A stretch of DNA of 64,000 nt, taken from contig CM055067.1 in assembly GCA_029204045.2 (NCBI GenBank), positions 24,316,838 to 24,380,837 on the forward strand, written 5' to 3'. The notes under the pieces are model-generated. The model was given only the letters and a program-made list of their open reading frames with translations. It was not told where the DNA came from and ran no database searches. Positions 9,335 to 20,841 of this stretch are shown here, one piece after another. The DNA comes from Tillandsia leiboldiana. Lineage: Eukaryota; Streptophyta; Magnoliopsida; Poales; Bromeliaceae. Every line of letters starts with the position of its first letter. Positions within the stretch are counted from its first letter, which is position 1. The position numbers were made by a program, and so were the translations under genes.

Positions 9335-12300
9335 TGTCGCGCCCCGGAGGTCTAAGGATTAGCGGAAAACGTACATATATTTTTTTCTTGTAAAATAACC
9401 CCGCCTACCGGTGCGCGTCAGACCGCCACATATACAAATTCACCCTTTAAACGGACAGAGTCTCCTTTGTATATGCACGGCGTCACATTTACAACATTAT
9501 CTTCTTTAACCACACAGTCACAGTGAATACAACAAGAAAGAGAGTAATACTATTTATTTACATCCGAACTTTCATTCACGACATCGAGAGATAAAACTAC
9601 AGGTTGCAAACGGTGTCCACACGACACCTAGTTTTTCCAAAGTGTTAACACAAGTCACAATAGGGCGGCGACATCTTTTGAAAGGATAAATCCAGAGGTT
9701 TACAAAGTAGTGCCTACAGGGCACTTGGTTTTGGAAAACATTTTCGAAACCCTTTTGTTTAGTATAAAACATGCCGCATATAAGTCAATAAGAAGCATAA
9801 TAAAGATCGCATCACGAAAACAAACTCTCAATCCAACATCCACATTATTCCACAGTCAAGCAATTGAGAACTTAAACTAGATAAAAGGAGATGAGATAAC
9901 CCAAAGCAAGAACGACGGAATAAGCCACATACGGCTAATGTCCTCTAGACGCTGCCCCACCATCGTCCCGACTACTACACCTAGTCAAACCTGTCACGGT
10001 GTGGGTAAAGTCAGTGACAAATAAAGTAGATGATCAAAGCAATTAGAAGTACTTTTAAAACAAACCGAATACACTGGAACCTTTCACTTTTCCTCCTCAT
10101 GAGTCCACATCACTTGATTTAATTACATGGTACCTGTCGGAAAGTCGACGATCTCCCCTCGTGAACAATTACTTTACTTACGTGATGCCTTTAACCCCTT
10201 CACGGTGCTAGTGCTGCACTTATAGCTGGCGTGAAGAGGTCCCCACCCGGCACTTTCACTTTTGTGGGGTACACGGGACATCCAGACCACTTCTCCGGAA
10301 AAGGACACCCATGCGGTGGCCAAACCGCATGTGTACGTGTAAGCATCTAAAAACATGATAGCCGAAACCGGCGTGTAACAATCACCGCGACACTTAGTCG
10401 CCACAGTTAATAATAGAAGAAACGGGAAATACTCATGCAAAAGGTTTAAACAGTTGAAACACCTCATCTACTTTATTAGACAGGTTATTATACTTTTTAC
10501 GATGACATATTGCACTTATTGCAAGGGTACCCACCTGGAATGAACATAAACGACTGCTCCCGTGACCCTCCTAAGCAATTAGAACTTCACGCGGCCTAAT
10601 AAAATAACCAAAGGCACAATTTAACACTTTACCCTAAACAGGCAAAATCAGTGGTCCCGACCACTGTAACAATAAACCAACGAAAAATCAAAGTCGCTGT
10701 GCCAAGCGGACCGTGTTGTCAATCAAAAACCGTCGAGTCAAAACTGTCAAGTAAGACCGTAAAACTCAGATCAAACCGGATCTCTGATGGTAAAACCGAT
10801 GGTTAACAACAACCGGACCGCGACTATATCATCGCGAACTCCCTCGGAACCCAAATCTGCTAACGGAAATCCAACAAAACCCAATTTCTCAACCGGCAGC
10901 CACATCGGGACGTCAACGGTCAAGCCAAGAAAACCCCGACGGCGAAAACGATGAGAAAAAGGCCCGACGGCGCGACCCCGACGATTTTGTCCGGGCGCAG
11001 AACGACGACGAAACTAGCACATGACATGGCGATACGGTGACTTAGATGACCCCGAGTAGCCATGCCAAGAAAACGGCGGAAACGGTGATCCCAACGGTGA
11101 AAACGACGCTTAAAACGGTGAAAAAGGACCAAAACGGAGCTACCGGACTTCCGGGCTGACGGGTGGTGCACGGAGCAGGCGTGGACCGGGTCTGCACATC
11201 GGGTGGCTGCGCGCGCAGACCGGGCTCACCCAGGGAGCATAAAACAGGGGAGTTGGGCCGGGCCGATGCACGGGAGAGGCGTGCACCGGGCCTACAGATT
11301 CCGGCGGCAGCGTCGCGCACCGGGTGCACGCTGAAGCGTGCACCGCGCTTCGCGGGCTGGGCCGGCGCACAGAGGCGTGCGCCGGGTCCGCGCCCTCGGC
11401 CACGGATGCGTGCGCCGGGTGCACGCCTAGAGCGTGCACCGCGCAGCATTGGGAAGACTGGCGCACGGTGGCGTGCGCCGGGTCTGCGCCTCCGGGCTGC
11501 GGGGGCGTGCGCCGGGTGCACGCTCAGGCCGTGGACCGCGGCTGAGGAAATCCGTACGGGGTGAACAGTAATTTCCTGTTTCGTGTTTTCTTCTCCGTTT
11601 TCGCCCCCGCGCGGCTCCGGCGACGACCCCACGAACATGATAACGGCGGCGGCGGCCTCTCGTTTAACAACGGCGGCGGCGACCTCCCGTTAACTCCCCC
11701 CATGCTCCGACAAAACACCCAATTAATCCCAAACAAATCCGCGGTAATTCTAACAATTAAACTATTGATCGAAACATCGATCGGAAACCCGATCAAAAGA
11801 CCGATTAAAAATCATCGATTAAACCTGGTCAAGAACAAGAACAAAACATTGATCAAAAACCAAAATCAAGAACCCGTGATTAATGTACCGATTAAAACGA
11901 TCTCCAAAGGACACTGGAAAACCTACGATCGGACCGACGGAAGAGAAATAACGATCACTAACCTCGATCTATCGAAAACAAAGATTCGATCTTCTCCCTT
12001 GCGGCGTTGGGGATCCGGATCCGCTCCCCGTAGATGATGGCGTCTCGTTCTCCGGTCTCCGGCACGTCAATCGTGGCGATCGGGTCCCTCCGCCTTCTCC
12101 TTCTTTCCTTCTTTTCTCCTCCGGTTAGGGTTCTCTTTTCTTTTCTCTTCTCCGAACTAGGGTTTTATTTTTGATCTTTGGTACGCACGAGAGGGAAGGG
12201 TTTGAGGAGACGATCTTTTAAAACTAGGGTTTTCCTTTCGGCAAACGGGGTATAATTATCTTTTATTTTATTTTTTTTTCCTTTTCATACGTACGTAAAA

Positions 12301-12637
12301 ATGAAAAACTCCCATATTCGGATATTTATTATTTAACAATAAATATCTATTCTCACGAGATAATTCTAAGATTTCTCGAAAAGCGTGCCAGATCTTTTGC
12401 ACGGATTCCGATGCACCCTACGGTTATCGCGACCTTCAAAAACCCTATTCCGGGAGATCCCAAGGTCGGATTCCAGCTCCGATCGCACCATCGGTCATCG
12501 TTTTTCGTGCTCTTTCACAGAAAAATACTCATTCAACACACCGACCAACTTACAGAAACTCGGTAATTTCGATTCACTAAAAGAAACACTTTATTAAAAG
12601 AAGAGTAAAATATCACTAGAAAAGTCGTGTCATTACA
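9335..12637 (-). mobile_element. Solo LTR 'D' (gypsy-type)
   Basis: A 3303-bp insertion in A-LTR1 with perfect TSD GTCTG (9330-9334, 12638-12642); the empty site reads through at about 51950. In element sense (minus) it starts TGTAATGACACG and ends CCGGGGCGCGACA. The U5 stem-loop is at 9421-9487 next to the minus-sense GGCGGTCTG motif. A GTCAC/GTGAC hairpin lies near 9991-10020. The GC-rich block 11160-11540 is built of GCGTGC/GCACGC dyads. No PBS, gag or pol is present, so this is a solo LTR left by LTR-LTR recombination. The Arg/Ala/Pro-rich open frames near 11042-11638 follow the GC-rich repeat and are not genes. Confidence 0.9.
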
Positions 12638-12878
12638 GTCTGTGAGATTTGTATGTTTTTACTTGTGAGGATGAGAGGCTTTGTATTGAGGATTATTATT
12701 TATATATTAGATGTTCAGTTGATTTCTGTAGCTATTAGTTCTTTTCAGCTCTGATTCTTGTTAGCTATAGATCTCTTGCAGGGTAGACGCTTCATCTGTG
12801 CGGCAGTTTTCGTACAGATGGCGGATCTGTTGGCGAGCCCGGGTCGCAGTTTTGACCCCGGGGCGTGACAGATTAGGG

Positions 12879-12890
12879 TGGTATCAGAGC
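12879..12890 (+). promoter_or_regulatory. Primer-binding site of element A (tRNA-iMet)
   Basis: TGGTATCAGAGC begins 8 nt after the LTR1 end (12870). It is complementary to the 3' end of plant initiator tRNA-Met, which primes minus-strand synthesis. The same layout recurs at 52185-52196. Confidence 0.9.
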
Positions 12891-13449
12891 CTAGGAATAT
12901 AGGTCGTTGAGGACTTAGTGACCCTAGGCTAGTGGTTGGACAGTAGGATGACTGTCGTGAGAGACGTGACTTTAGCGAGAGTCCTGATTGAGTTTGTACC
13001 TCCCCCGAGGGATTGGGGCGAGTGATTTTACATGTTTATTCTCTAAAGTGATTATGTTGGCTGCAGACAACATAATGCTTTAGAATGGTTAACATGTTTT
13101 AGACTTTCGCTTGATTGGGTCGAGAGTGTTTGTGGTTCTATTGGTTGGTTTGTGGCAGTTGTCCTTGTTGCCTCTGAGACGCCGTGCAGCGGCGAGGGCG
13201 TGTTTGACTTTGGATGAGGAGCCCGAACAGTGGGAGGCTGAATGGACAGAGCAGAGTGAGGTCTGAGAGTTACGGGCCCAGATAGCCAGATGTTTAGGCG
13301 ATGCGGCGCCAGGAAGAGAGCATGGAGCGCGTGATGCGCAGGTGTGAGCAGAGAGCATCCCCCGGGGTATCGCCAGTAGTACTCCCGGCCACGACATCGT
13401 CGACTTCGACCTATTTCGCACTGCGAGTAGTGCAGGAGCAGCGAGAGTA

Positions 13450-14177
13450 GTTGATCTGATGTTGTACATCAACCAGTTCCATTCCCCGCAGCTTTCGGGG
13501 CAGAGTTCGGAGCCTTGGGAGGCCGGGAACTGGATTGCTGCTATGGAAAAGTTGGCTGAGGACTTGTTCACCCAGGAGAAGCATCAGGTGCACTTGGTTG
13601 AGCACCCTTGGATTTGGACGCCGCGAGTTGGTGGCGTCGAGTTCGTCCCGTTGGACCACCGGGAGCGCAGTTGATGACCCGGAGCGAGTTTCTGCGACGG
13701 TTGAGCAGTGTGCCCCGTGTCGCCCAGGATGAGGCCCAGGAGGTTGATCATGTTGAGAGGGGACTGCATCAGGGTGTCTATCACTTGGTGTATTTTTGGC
13801 GAGCGCCGACTTCAGATGCAGCGATTGTGCATGCTCGATGGATCGACCGAGGATTAATGATCTTGTCCGAGAGGGACGGAGAGCGAGGGACTAGCTCCGG
13901 AGAGAGACGTCCAGTATCGCCTGATTTCGGGATAGTCGAGTGGATCGAGGTTGCCATGATTCTAGTCTCAGGGTCATGGGTCTCGGAGGAGATAGAGGGC
14001 GCCAGGATAGTGGATCGCGTCCTACCATATGTGGTTTTCCTTATGGTCGTCGGAGTTAGAGCATGTCGATGCCGACACCGCTTGTGCATGTTTGGTAGAG
14101 CAGGGGTAGCTTCGGGTGGACCAGAGAGGGTACTGTTGGCTTGTGTAGGTTCCCGTTCACGTTTAGAACAGGGATGA
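13450..14177 (+). pseudogene. gag: Decayed gypsy gag remnant in element A
   Basis: A short frame at 13459-13674 reads like the N-terminal capsid region of plant gypsy Gag: a Q.SG....EA.NWI pattern, then MEKL and acidic residues. Further frames (13608-14177) show a decayed downstream part with FLRRL and VERGL patterns. The frame is broken by stops and shifts, and no zinc knuckle is visible. The second copy, 52750-53418, carries the same breaks, so the damage predates duplication of the element. Confidence 0.6.
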
Positions 14178-14716
14178 GTGTTGCCAGTCCTGCCCAGTGC
14201 TGTTAGGACCTTGGATTTGAGCATCGAGTTGTTAGTCCTACATCAGTTCAGAGATGTGGTTATGAGGTTGGATAGGGATTAGCTATCCCAATTTTATGTT
14301 ATCATGGATTGTCAAGAGAGGACAATGAACCTCCGTGGACCTGGTCAGGAGGAGTGTGTTTATAGAGGATGCTAGAGCACGACAGAGGTTGAGTCGTGGT
14401 CGTATCACCTTGCTTGCGACTGTAGAGGAGGTGCCTACGGCGGCACCGGGACTGAAGGATATCCTTATCGCCCGTGTGATCCCGGGTGTGAGTCTACTTA
14501 AGCTAATTTGGAAGCCGCCGTTTAGGGAGATTGAAATCGAGATGGTGATATTGGAAACCGCGCTGACTTTGGCAGCACCTCTTGGAGTATTACCCGTGAG
14601 ACTGAGAGAGAGTTGATAGCGCAGTTGCGGGATCTGATGGATTGAGAGGTTTGTGTGACCCTGTACCACGTCGTGGGAATACGACAGTGAGGATCCGAGA
14701 GATTGATACTTGAGTA

Positions 14717-14824
14717 TGATGCCACACCGTTGATACACGGTGGTGATGCCACACCGTTGATACACGGTGGTGATGCCATGCCGTTGGTACACGACAGTGA
14801 TGCCACGCTGTGAGTGCACAACGG
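14717..14824 (+). repeat. 27-bp tandem repeat, four copies
   Basis: Units starting TGATGCCACACCGTTG begin at 14717, 14744, 14771 and 14798, an exact 27-bp period. The first two are identical and the last two have diverged. Each has an internal CCGT/ACGG dyad. The minus-strand 210-codon frame here, with repeated YQR.GI, is an artefact of the repeat. Confidence 0.85.
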
Positions 14825-15633
14825 TGAGGGTTCTATGATGGTTGAGCACAGACAGGTTTGGATTGGTTTTTCGGCAGAGGCCTTTGTGAGAGTGATCAGA
14901 ACCCGGTAGGGGCATTATGAGCTTGCAGCGCGGTCAAGTGGATTGACTAAGGCCCTACCGCCTTTAGGATTGGAGGAATTGAGTGTTCCAGCTGTGGATG
15001 ATGCCAGCAGTGATGTGGATGATTGCCGGTGGTCAGAGTTACTCGAGATGTGGGATTGATCTTGTAGTATTATCCCGGCAAGGACATTATGGTCAGGTAT
15101 GCCTTGATTAGGCAAGTAGTGCAACCTTGGAATGAGGTAACTATTCAGTGGATGCCACTGTTGGAACTTTGGACTATAGAGTGTTAGTTGTAACAGGAAC
15201 AACTCCAATGCCCTCTCCCTTTTCTAAGTTTATGCCGAGGCTTGACGAATTGATCGACGATTCCGGAAGGCTACTCCAGAAATGGAAAAGGTGCCGGAGC
15301 TTGTTCTTGTTTGATTGGGGTGAAGGCACTCGCCATTCGGGATTTTCGAACTTTTCGCCGTTGCCGGCTAGTTTTTAAAATCGAGAGTTAGGGGATTGGA
15401 GAATGTTCCTGATGTTGGGTTTCTTTCTTATTGATGGATGTGAGAGTGTAATTGCTGAGCTTTGAGCAGTGGGTTGCTGTATGGACAGCGAAAGAGTTAT
15501 TATTTATTCTGAGGAATGTATGGAATTGATCACTCGCTTGTTTGGGATTTCGTTTCCTTTGGAGAGGGACGAGGATTGAGTGATCAGGAGCAGCCGATGC
15601 AATTCTTGCTTGTGAGGCAGAAGGATTGTGCGT

Positions 15634-15747
15634 TCGGGTTTACCTTTGGTGAAGGTCCCGTGGAGCTTTGTTGAGGGAAAGGCCATTAGAGAGCATGAGG
15701 ATGTTTTGAGGATCTCCTATCCCCATTTGATTGAGACACCCTCCTGA
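15634..15747 (+). pseudogene. Decayed chromodomain tail in element A
   Basis: In one plus frame the sequence reads VPWSF...EGKAIREHEDVLR.SYPHLIE and then a stop. This matches the end of a chromovirus chromodomain (W..S..EATWE.E..++..YP.L). It sits just before the polypurine tract, where gypsy pol normally ends. Upstream integrase is not recognisable. Confidence 0.55.
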
Positions 15748-16851
15748 GTTACGGATTTATTCTGGTTTCGAGGACGAAACCCTTTTAAGAAGGGGAGAGT
15801 GTAGAGTATAGGGACTTTGTATAGCGCACCGACCTCGCGAGATGGCGTGGTGCAGAGGAAATCGCCTCGAGCGTGTTCCACATGTGTTTACAGATGAGTT
15901 CGGGTTGAGTTAGATCGATGCGGAAGCCCCAGCTTGAATCGGAGTCTTCCGAGCATTATGTGCCGATAGAGGACTGGTTTTGTTAGAGCCTCGACTCCAA
16001 AGTTGTGCGCAGAAAAATTGAGAAATATTTGGAACAGGTGTATTTTATGATTACAGCGGAGTTCGGGAGGTTCGAAACCGATGCGGAGGACCCGAAGGCA
16101 AAAAGTGAGTTGGAGTTGGCAATTAATGGATCAGATTTTTGGATTGAGCACACCGACTCCACAGTTGAGCTTTTTGAGTGGGAAAAGCTTTGGACATGTG
16201 TATTTTCATATTACAGCGGAGTTCGGGAGGTTTCGGATTGCTACGGGAGCCCCGAAGGTGAAAAGTGAGTTGGAGTAGGCTTAAAATGGATTAATTAATT
16301 AATTAATTAAATGGGTTAATTAGCCTGAGAGAAAGAAAGAAAGAAAAAGGAATTTAAAAGAGAGAATGGAAATGGAATTAGTGGTTGGTGTTGGAGGGTT
16401 TCTTTTTCCCATGCACCATGCACCATGCACCAAGCTCCTCTAATTAGCCATTTAATTAGCAATGCCATGTCATCATCTCCTCCGCTGATTCACAACAGAG
16501 GAAAAGAACAAGATCAGAGGAATTAAAGAATGAAGAAGAAGGAGAAGAATAAGAGAAATTGAGGAGAAGTAAAAGAAGGGAATGAGAGATGTGAAGGTGT
16601 GCTTGTAGTGTGGACTTACCGTTGGAAGCCGAGCGGAGCACGCGCGCGTCGAGCCTCATGAAGGTGCATTGCAGTTTTTCTAGAGAGAGAGAGAAAAAGC
16701 TTGGTTTGAGCTTGGTAATGGTGTTGGAGGTGTGTGTGTGTGTGGGGGGGTTGGTTGCTGTCCATGAGTGGAGGAGAGGCCAGCAAAGGGTGCCGCGCGG
16801 GCGCGCAGAGGCACCGCGCGCGGCTGGTGCAGTCGCTGCGCGAGCGCGCAT

Positions 16852-16940
16852 GGGCGCCGCGCGCAGCAGCTGCGGGCGCCGCGCGCAGCAGCTGCGGGCG
16901 CCGCGCGCAGCAGCTGCGGGCGCCGCGCAGCAGGCGGGCG
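16852..16940 (+). repeat. 22-bp GC-rich tandem repeat in LTR2
   Basis: GGGCGCCGCGCGCAGCAGCT units begin at 16852, 16874, 16896 and 16918. LTR1 has fewer copies at the same place (about 6430-6480), so copy number changed after LTR formation. Confidence 0.8.
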
Positions 16941-17204
16941 GGGGCGCGCGCAGCAGGCGGGGGCGCAGCGGGATCGGGCGCCGCGCGGCTGGCGCTTGGG
17001 CTCCGCGCATGCGCATCTCGGGCGGCTCTTGCGGTTGGCTTCGTGTTCCGGAACCAATTAGTGGGTTCCGGAATAGGGACTTGGGTACCGGTACCACATG
17101 GAGGGTACCGGTACCCCTTCTTGCAGGATGCAATTTTGGTGGCTTTTAAGCTGGGCAATTTGGTAAATTCACTCCCCACCACCTGTTGACCCCCCTCTCT
17201 TCTC

Positions 17205-17210
17205 TATAAA
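17205..17210 (+). promoter_or_regulatory. TATA box of LTR A (LTR2)
   Basis: CTCTATAAATGG, conserved with 6708-6713 of LTR1. The same palindrome set lies upstream at about 17044-17117. Confidence 0.6.
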
Positions 17211-17480
17211 TGGACACCTCCTCCTCCTCTTCTCAGGGGAAATCAAAGAAAAGAAAAGAGAGAAAAGAGATGAATGAAAACAAGGGAAAAATAAAAGAGA
17301 AGGAGAGAAAGAATGTGAGAGAGGTTGTATGAGGGTGCAGCTTGTGGTCTGTTGCTTGGAGCTGGACGGAGCCGCGCGCGTCGGCCGTGCGTGAGGTAAG
17401 TGACAGATGTTTTTCCTAAATGGATTAAGATTTTCCTTAGATGGATTTTATGGATTATTGAGCTTGGATTTGGTTGTTTT

Positions 17481-17920
17481 TCCTCTCTTTTCGTGCTGTT
17501 GAGCTGAGGCTTGATATTTTGCACTGCGCGGAGCCGAGGCGCGGGAACGTGTGCGCGCGTGCTGTGTGGTGACTGTGGAGTGAGCCGAAGCGCGCCAGGA
17601 TTTTGTTAGAGGACTCGAGAGGGTTGTGCGAGCTTCCGGGAATTTTTCCGATGATCGCGACAGTGTGCGCGCGCGGGCGGCGCGGTTTTGGGCGTTCATT
17701 TCCTCTCTTTTCGTGCTGTTGAGCTGAGGCTTGATATTTTGCACTGCGCGGAGCCGAGGCGCGGGCACGTGTGCGCGCGTGCTGTGTGGTGACTGTGGAG
17801 TGAGCCGAAGCGCGCCGGGATTTTGTTAGAGGACTCGAGAGGGTTGTGCGAGCTTCCGGGAATTTTTCCGAGGATCGCGACAGTGTGCGCGCGCGGGCGG
17901 CGCGGTTTTGGGCGTTCCGG
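17481..17920 (+). repeat. 220-bp tandem duplication in LTR2
   Basis: The segment starting TCCTCTCTTTTCGTGCTG at 17481 recurs at 17701 with very few changes. LTR1 has one copy (from about 6984). Confidence 0.9.
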
Positions 17921-19343
17921 CTGATTTTTGACAGTGAGTGGCGCGGCGCTTCACCGACTTCAGCGATTGCCTGCGTAAAGCGTTCCAGGTGGGTTGGTAT
18001 CTTTTCAAAATGTATGGAATGACTTCTAAAGCTATTGTAAGCATGTTGATCATGTTTAGCTTATCATTTGCAGAGCTGGTAAATCTGATAGTTGCCTAGA
18101 AAACGATAGAAAGACATTCATGAGCCCCAGTTATTTTTAGCATAATCTAGAGAGGATTTGACACTAGACTGTATATTTCCTTGAGAGTCGGGATCTATCT
18201 GGACCTTCATAATATTTTTATAACCGGTTTTAAGTGAAACTCAGATTTTAAAGGGATTTTTAATTATTTAGTGCATTATGAATGGTCCAGGTAGTTCGAG
18301 ATGCATGTGTACTCGTGCCGGGGGGCCGAGTGGATTTTAGAGCATTGTGAGATGAGTTCTAGTGTCATGAGGGTTTTAGCATTGTTCCAGTTCGGGGGCG
18401 GAAGCTATGGGCGGCTATGCCTGCAGCCTGTTCTTGTTTGATATGGTTGTAGGTGGTAGTCGTTCAGAATTTCCAGGCCTCCCGTGTGAGAGATTGAGGA
18501 TTTATTCCCTGATTGGGTTACTCTAGATCGTGGTTCGTGCATTATCAGATTGAGTCGTGGAGGGTTCTCCGACATAGCTTGGTTCGTGCATTATCAGATT
18601 GAGTCGTGGAGGGTTCTCCGACATAGCTGTGAGAGTGTGTGGGCATTCCTGATTGCGTCGTGGAGGGTTCCCGACCGAGTGGGGTTATTGAGCATTGAGT
18701 TTTCGATCTGTTTGATCGTGGATCATAGCCTGCATGTGCCCCCTATGAGACAGTTGAGACTGATGATATACTTGAGCTCGGTGGGGTCGCTCCCCTCGAG
18801 TTACGCTCCGGATGCGTGATGATGATGACTGAGATAGTCACACTAGGACGCCCCACGGGGGTGGGCAGGTGCGTTCCTAGTAGTCAGTTTAGGACGCCCC
18901 ACGTGGAGTGGGCAGGTCCGTTCATTGTAGTCAGTAGGACGCCCCACGTGGTAGTGGGCAGGTGCGTTCCTAGACCACAGGCGCAGGCTTGACTGAGCCA
19001 GTTTTGGGCAGTCATTGAGATTCGAGTTTTGTGAGCACCTCGTGTGCGAGTGGTGCATAGAACGTTCTTATATGAGCTTTCCTTTGAGCACGTTACCTGA
19101 GGCATTTTTGCAGTGGCGAGGGTATGCATAGCAGGTTCATAGTAGAGATTTCATTGAGCATGATGTTGTGACATTTTAGCTGTAGCTCATTTCCTGCTTT
19201 CCTATATATCTATCTGCATACCTATCTTTTGTGCCTCCGTTAGACTTAGTGGGCATACCGTGGATATTGGGACGGTACCCATTGGGAACTACCTTTGCAG
19301 TAGTTCTCACACCCGTCGCGGTGACAGGTTTCCTGAGATTGCT

Positions 19344-20841
19344 TGTCACGCCCCGTGGTCGAAACTGCGACCCGGGCTCGCCAACAGATCCGCCACCTAT
19401 GCTAAACTCCGCATAGGCGAAGCATCCTACCTGTAAGAAAAGTACTACAGCTAACAGATATCAGAGCTATAAATAAAAATCTGCTGTATAACTAAAATCA
19501 ATCACTGTACAACTGGAAATAATACAACAATGTCCGTCTCCCAAAAATGATAATCATCTCATATACAAACTCAGAACTCAACCGGGAGGTATCTCCAATA
19601 AATACATCAGTGTACAGGCTCTCAATGCATAACAATCCTCACTACAACAGTCTCTCAAATGAGGAAAATAAAATAACTAATCTACTAAAGCTCTCATCTG
19701 AAGGGGTACCGCTACACTCCAACGACGGGTAGGGAACTAGCTCGCGACTCCCTCGCCACGGTGAAAAGGATCAGCAACTGGAGCATCAGGGACAGGAGTA
19801 GAGGTCCCTGGGGAAAAAATACACCACGACGGGTGTGAGAACTACATCCCACAGTAGTTCTCAGTGGGTGCCGCCAACAAGCCCGACGGTCTGCCCACTA
19901 AGTCTACTAGAGGCATAAAGTAACAATGTAATACAGTACTGAAAGGAAAGAAGCTGGAAAATAACTCTACAGCTACTATGCCTCTATCTAGATGCTCAAA
20001 AAGTGGAACAGATGGAAACATGATGCATCTACTAACTCTCAAGTATAGTCACCCAATCTACACTAACTGCCTCCTCAGGTCCAGTCAAACCTGCGCCTAC
20101 CTACTGCCGTTACATCCACGTAGGACCGGACTGACGTAGGGCGTCCGTGAGTGCCAAAACTGGCCCAGCCAGAGGGACTACGTCGACAAGTCGCGATACA
20201 AAAGTAACAAATCCACCCCGGGCGTGGCTCTTGAGGGGCGCGACCCCACCGAGGAAAAGGTATCCGCGCACTCTGTCGCTCAGGTGGCACTGCAGGCTAT
20301 AGTCCAAAATCCACGCTCACGCTCTGAACGGAAAGATTCACAATCCTCAATCATCTCGCACAACGGTCGGAGCACTCTCGACGACTCAACTAATCAGCTC
20401 TCACGAACACGCGACACTAGCCTCCCAATAACTCACAGCACAAAACTCACTGGCTGGAGATACTCCACAGCCAGGATCAACCCACCACTCAGGGATAACA
20501 AAACAGGTCGGACAACACTCAACGACCCGAGACCACCGTCAACCCCAACGGTTCCCAACAACACAGACCGGAAGATACTCGACGGCCCGGGACCACCGTC
20601 TACTCAACGGCTCCCACGACACTAGCACACTCTAAACTCAGCTACCAGACTACACTCAGCCCCCAGGCACGAGTGCAACAATGTCCCACAGAAACCTGAC
20701 CCCTCGGCCCACTACCCGGGCAAGGCAACACTATGTCAAGAAAAGGTGCAAAGTGTGGGAAGTCTAAAGCATAAAAGAACCTAGCCCAAGTGAAGGTTCT
20801 CTACTGGTCTGGTTAAACATGCAGCATATGATGGGGTGCTA
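19344..20841 (-). mobile_element. Solo LTR B'', part 1 (3' end in element sense)
   Basis: Begins TGTCACGCCCCG at 19344, the reverse complement of the common LTR terminus, right after A-LTR2 flank TTGCT (19339-19343). Element-sense features: U5 hairpin CCTATGC/GCATAGG (19396-19417) beside GGCGGATCTG (complement of 19385-19394). The paired-hairpin module has GAGAACTAC (19837-19845) with GTAGTTCTC (19854-19862), and AGTGGG (19863-19868) with CCCACT (19894-19899). It is cut at 20841 by element C (TSD TGCTA 20837-20841) and continues at 38370. No gene seen. Confidence 0.85.

Larger units (their letters stand above)
5387..12870 (+). mobile_element. Element A, LTR1 (carries a nested TRIM and solo LTR D)
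   Basis: Starts TGTAGAGTAT at 5387, like LTR2 at 15800, where a polypurine tract fixes the boundary. It ends CCCCGGGGCGTGACA at 12870 and is followed by a PBS. Removing the TRIM (8025-8606 with TSD) and D (9335-12642 with TSD) leaves about 3.6 kb. Features: TTAATTAA and GAAA simple repeats near 5880-5930, CATGCAC repeats near 6000, a GC-rich block 6355-6520, palindromes 6548-6619, TATA box 6708, paired-hairpin module 9107-9167, U5 stem-loop 12793-12820 and GGCGGATCTG 12820-12829. The left-flank CTAGG (5382-5386) is the likely TSD, but its partner is not in the window. Open frames in the GC-rich block are low-complexity artefacts. Confidence 0.85.
12871..15799 (+). mobile_element. Element A internal region, first copy (degenerate, non-autonomous)
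   Basis: This 2.9-kb interior between PBS (12879) and polypurine tract (15787-15799, AAGAAGGGGAGAG) is too short for a full gypsy gag-pol and has no long sense frame. It keeps a decayed gag (about 13450-14180), a 27-bp tandem repeat (14717-14824) and a decayed chromodomain tail (15634-15747). The sequence before LTR2, GAGGACGAAACCC, is typical of the 3' end of chromoviruses. I see no protease, reverse transcriptase or integrase motif. It is best read as a chromovirus-derived non-autonomous element mobilised in trans. Confidence 0.75.
15800..19343 (+). mobile_element. Element A, LTR2, first part
   Basis: Begins TGTAGAGTAT right after the polypurine tract and runs to 19343, where solo LTR B'' interrupts it; it resumes at 51812. 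It is longer than LTR1 because of a 220-bp tandem duplication (17481-17920) and extra 22-bp GC-rich units (16852-16940). It lacks the TRIM and D, so those entered LTR1 after the LTRs had formed. TATAAA at 17205-17210; module hairpin 19284-19308. The long Arg/Ala/Pro-rich frames at 16456-17189 are repeat artefacts. Confidence 0.9.

Noticed and set aside
12879..12891. Possible tRNA fragment or gene
   Set aside because: Only the primer-binding complement of initiator tRNA-Met is present, at the standard distance from the LTR.
14283..14915. 210-codon minus frame with repeated segments
   Set aside because: Produced by the 27-bp tandem repeat in the A internal region; no homologous domain.
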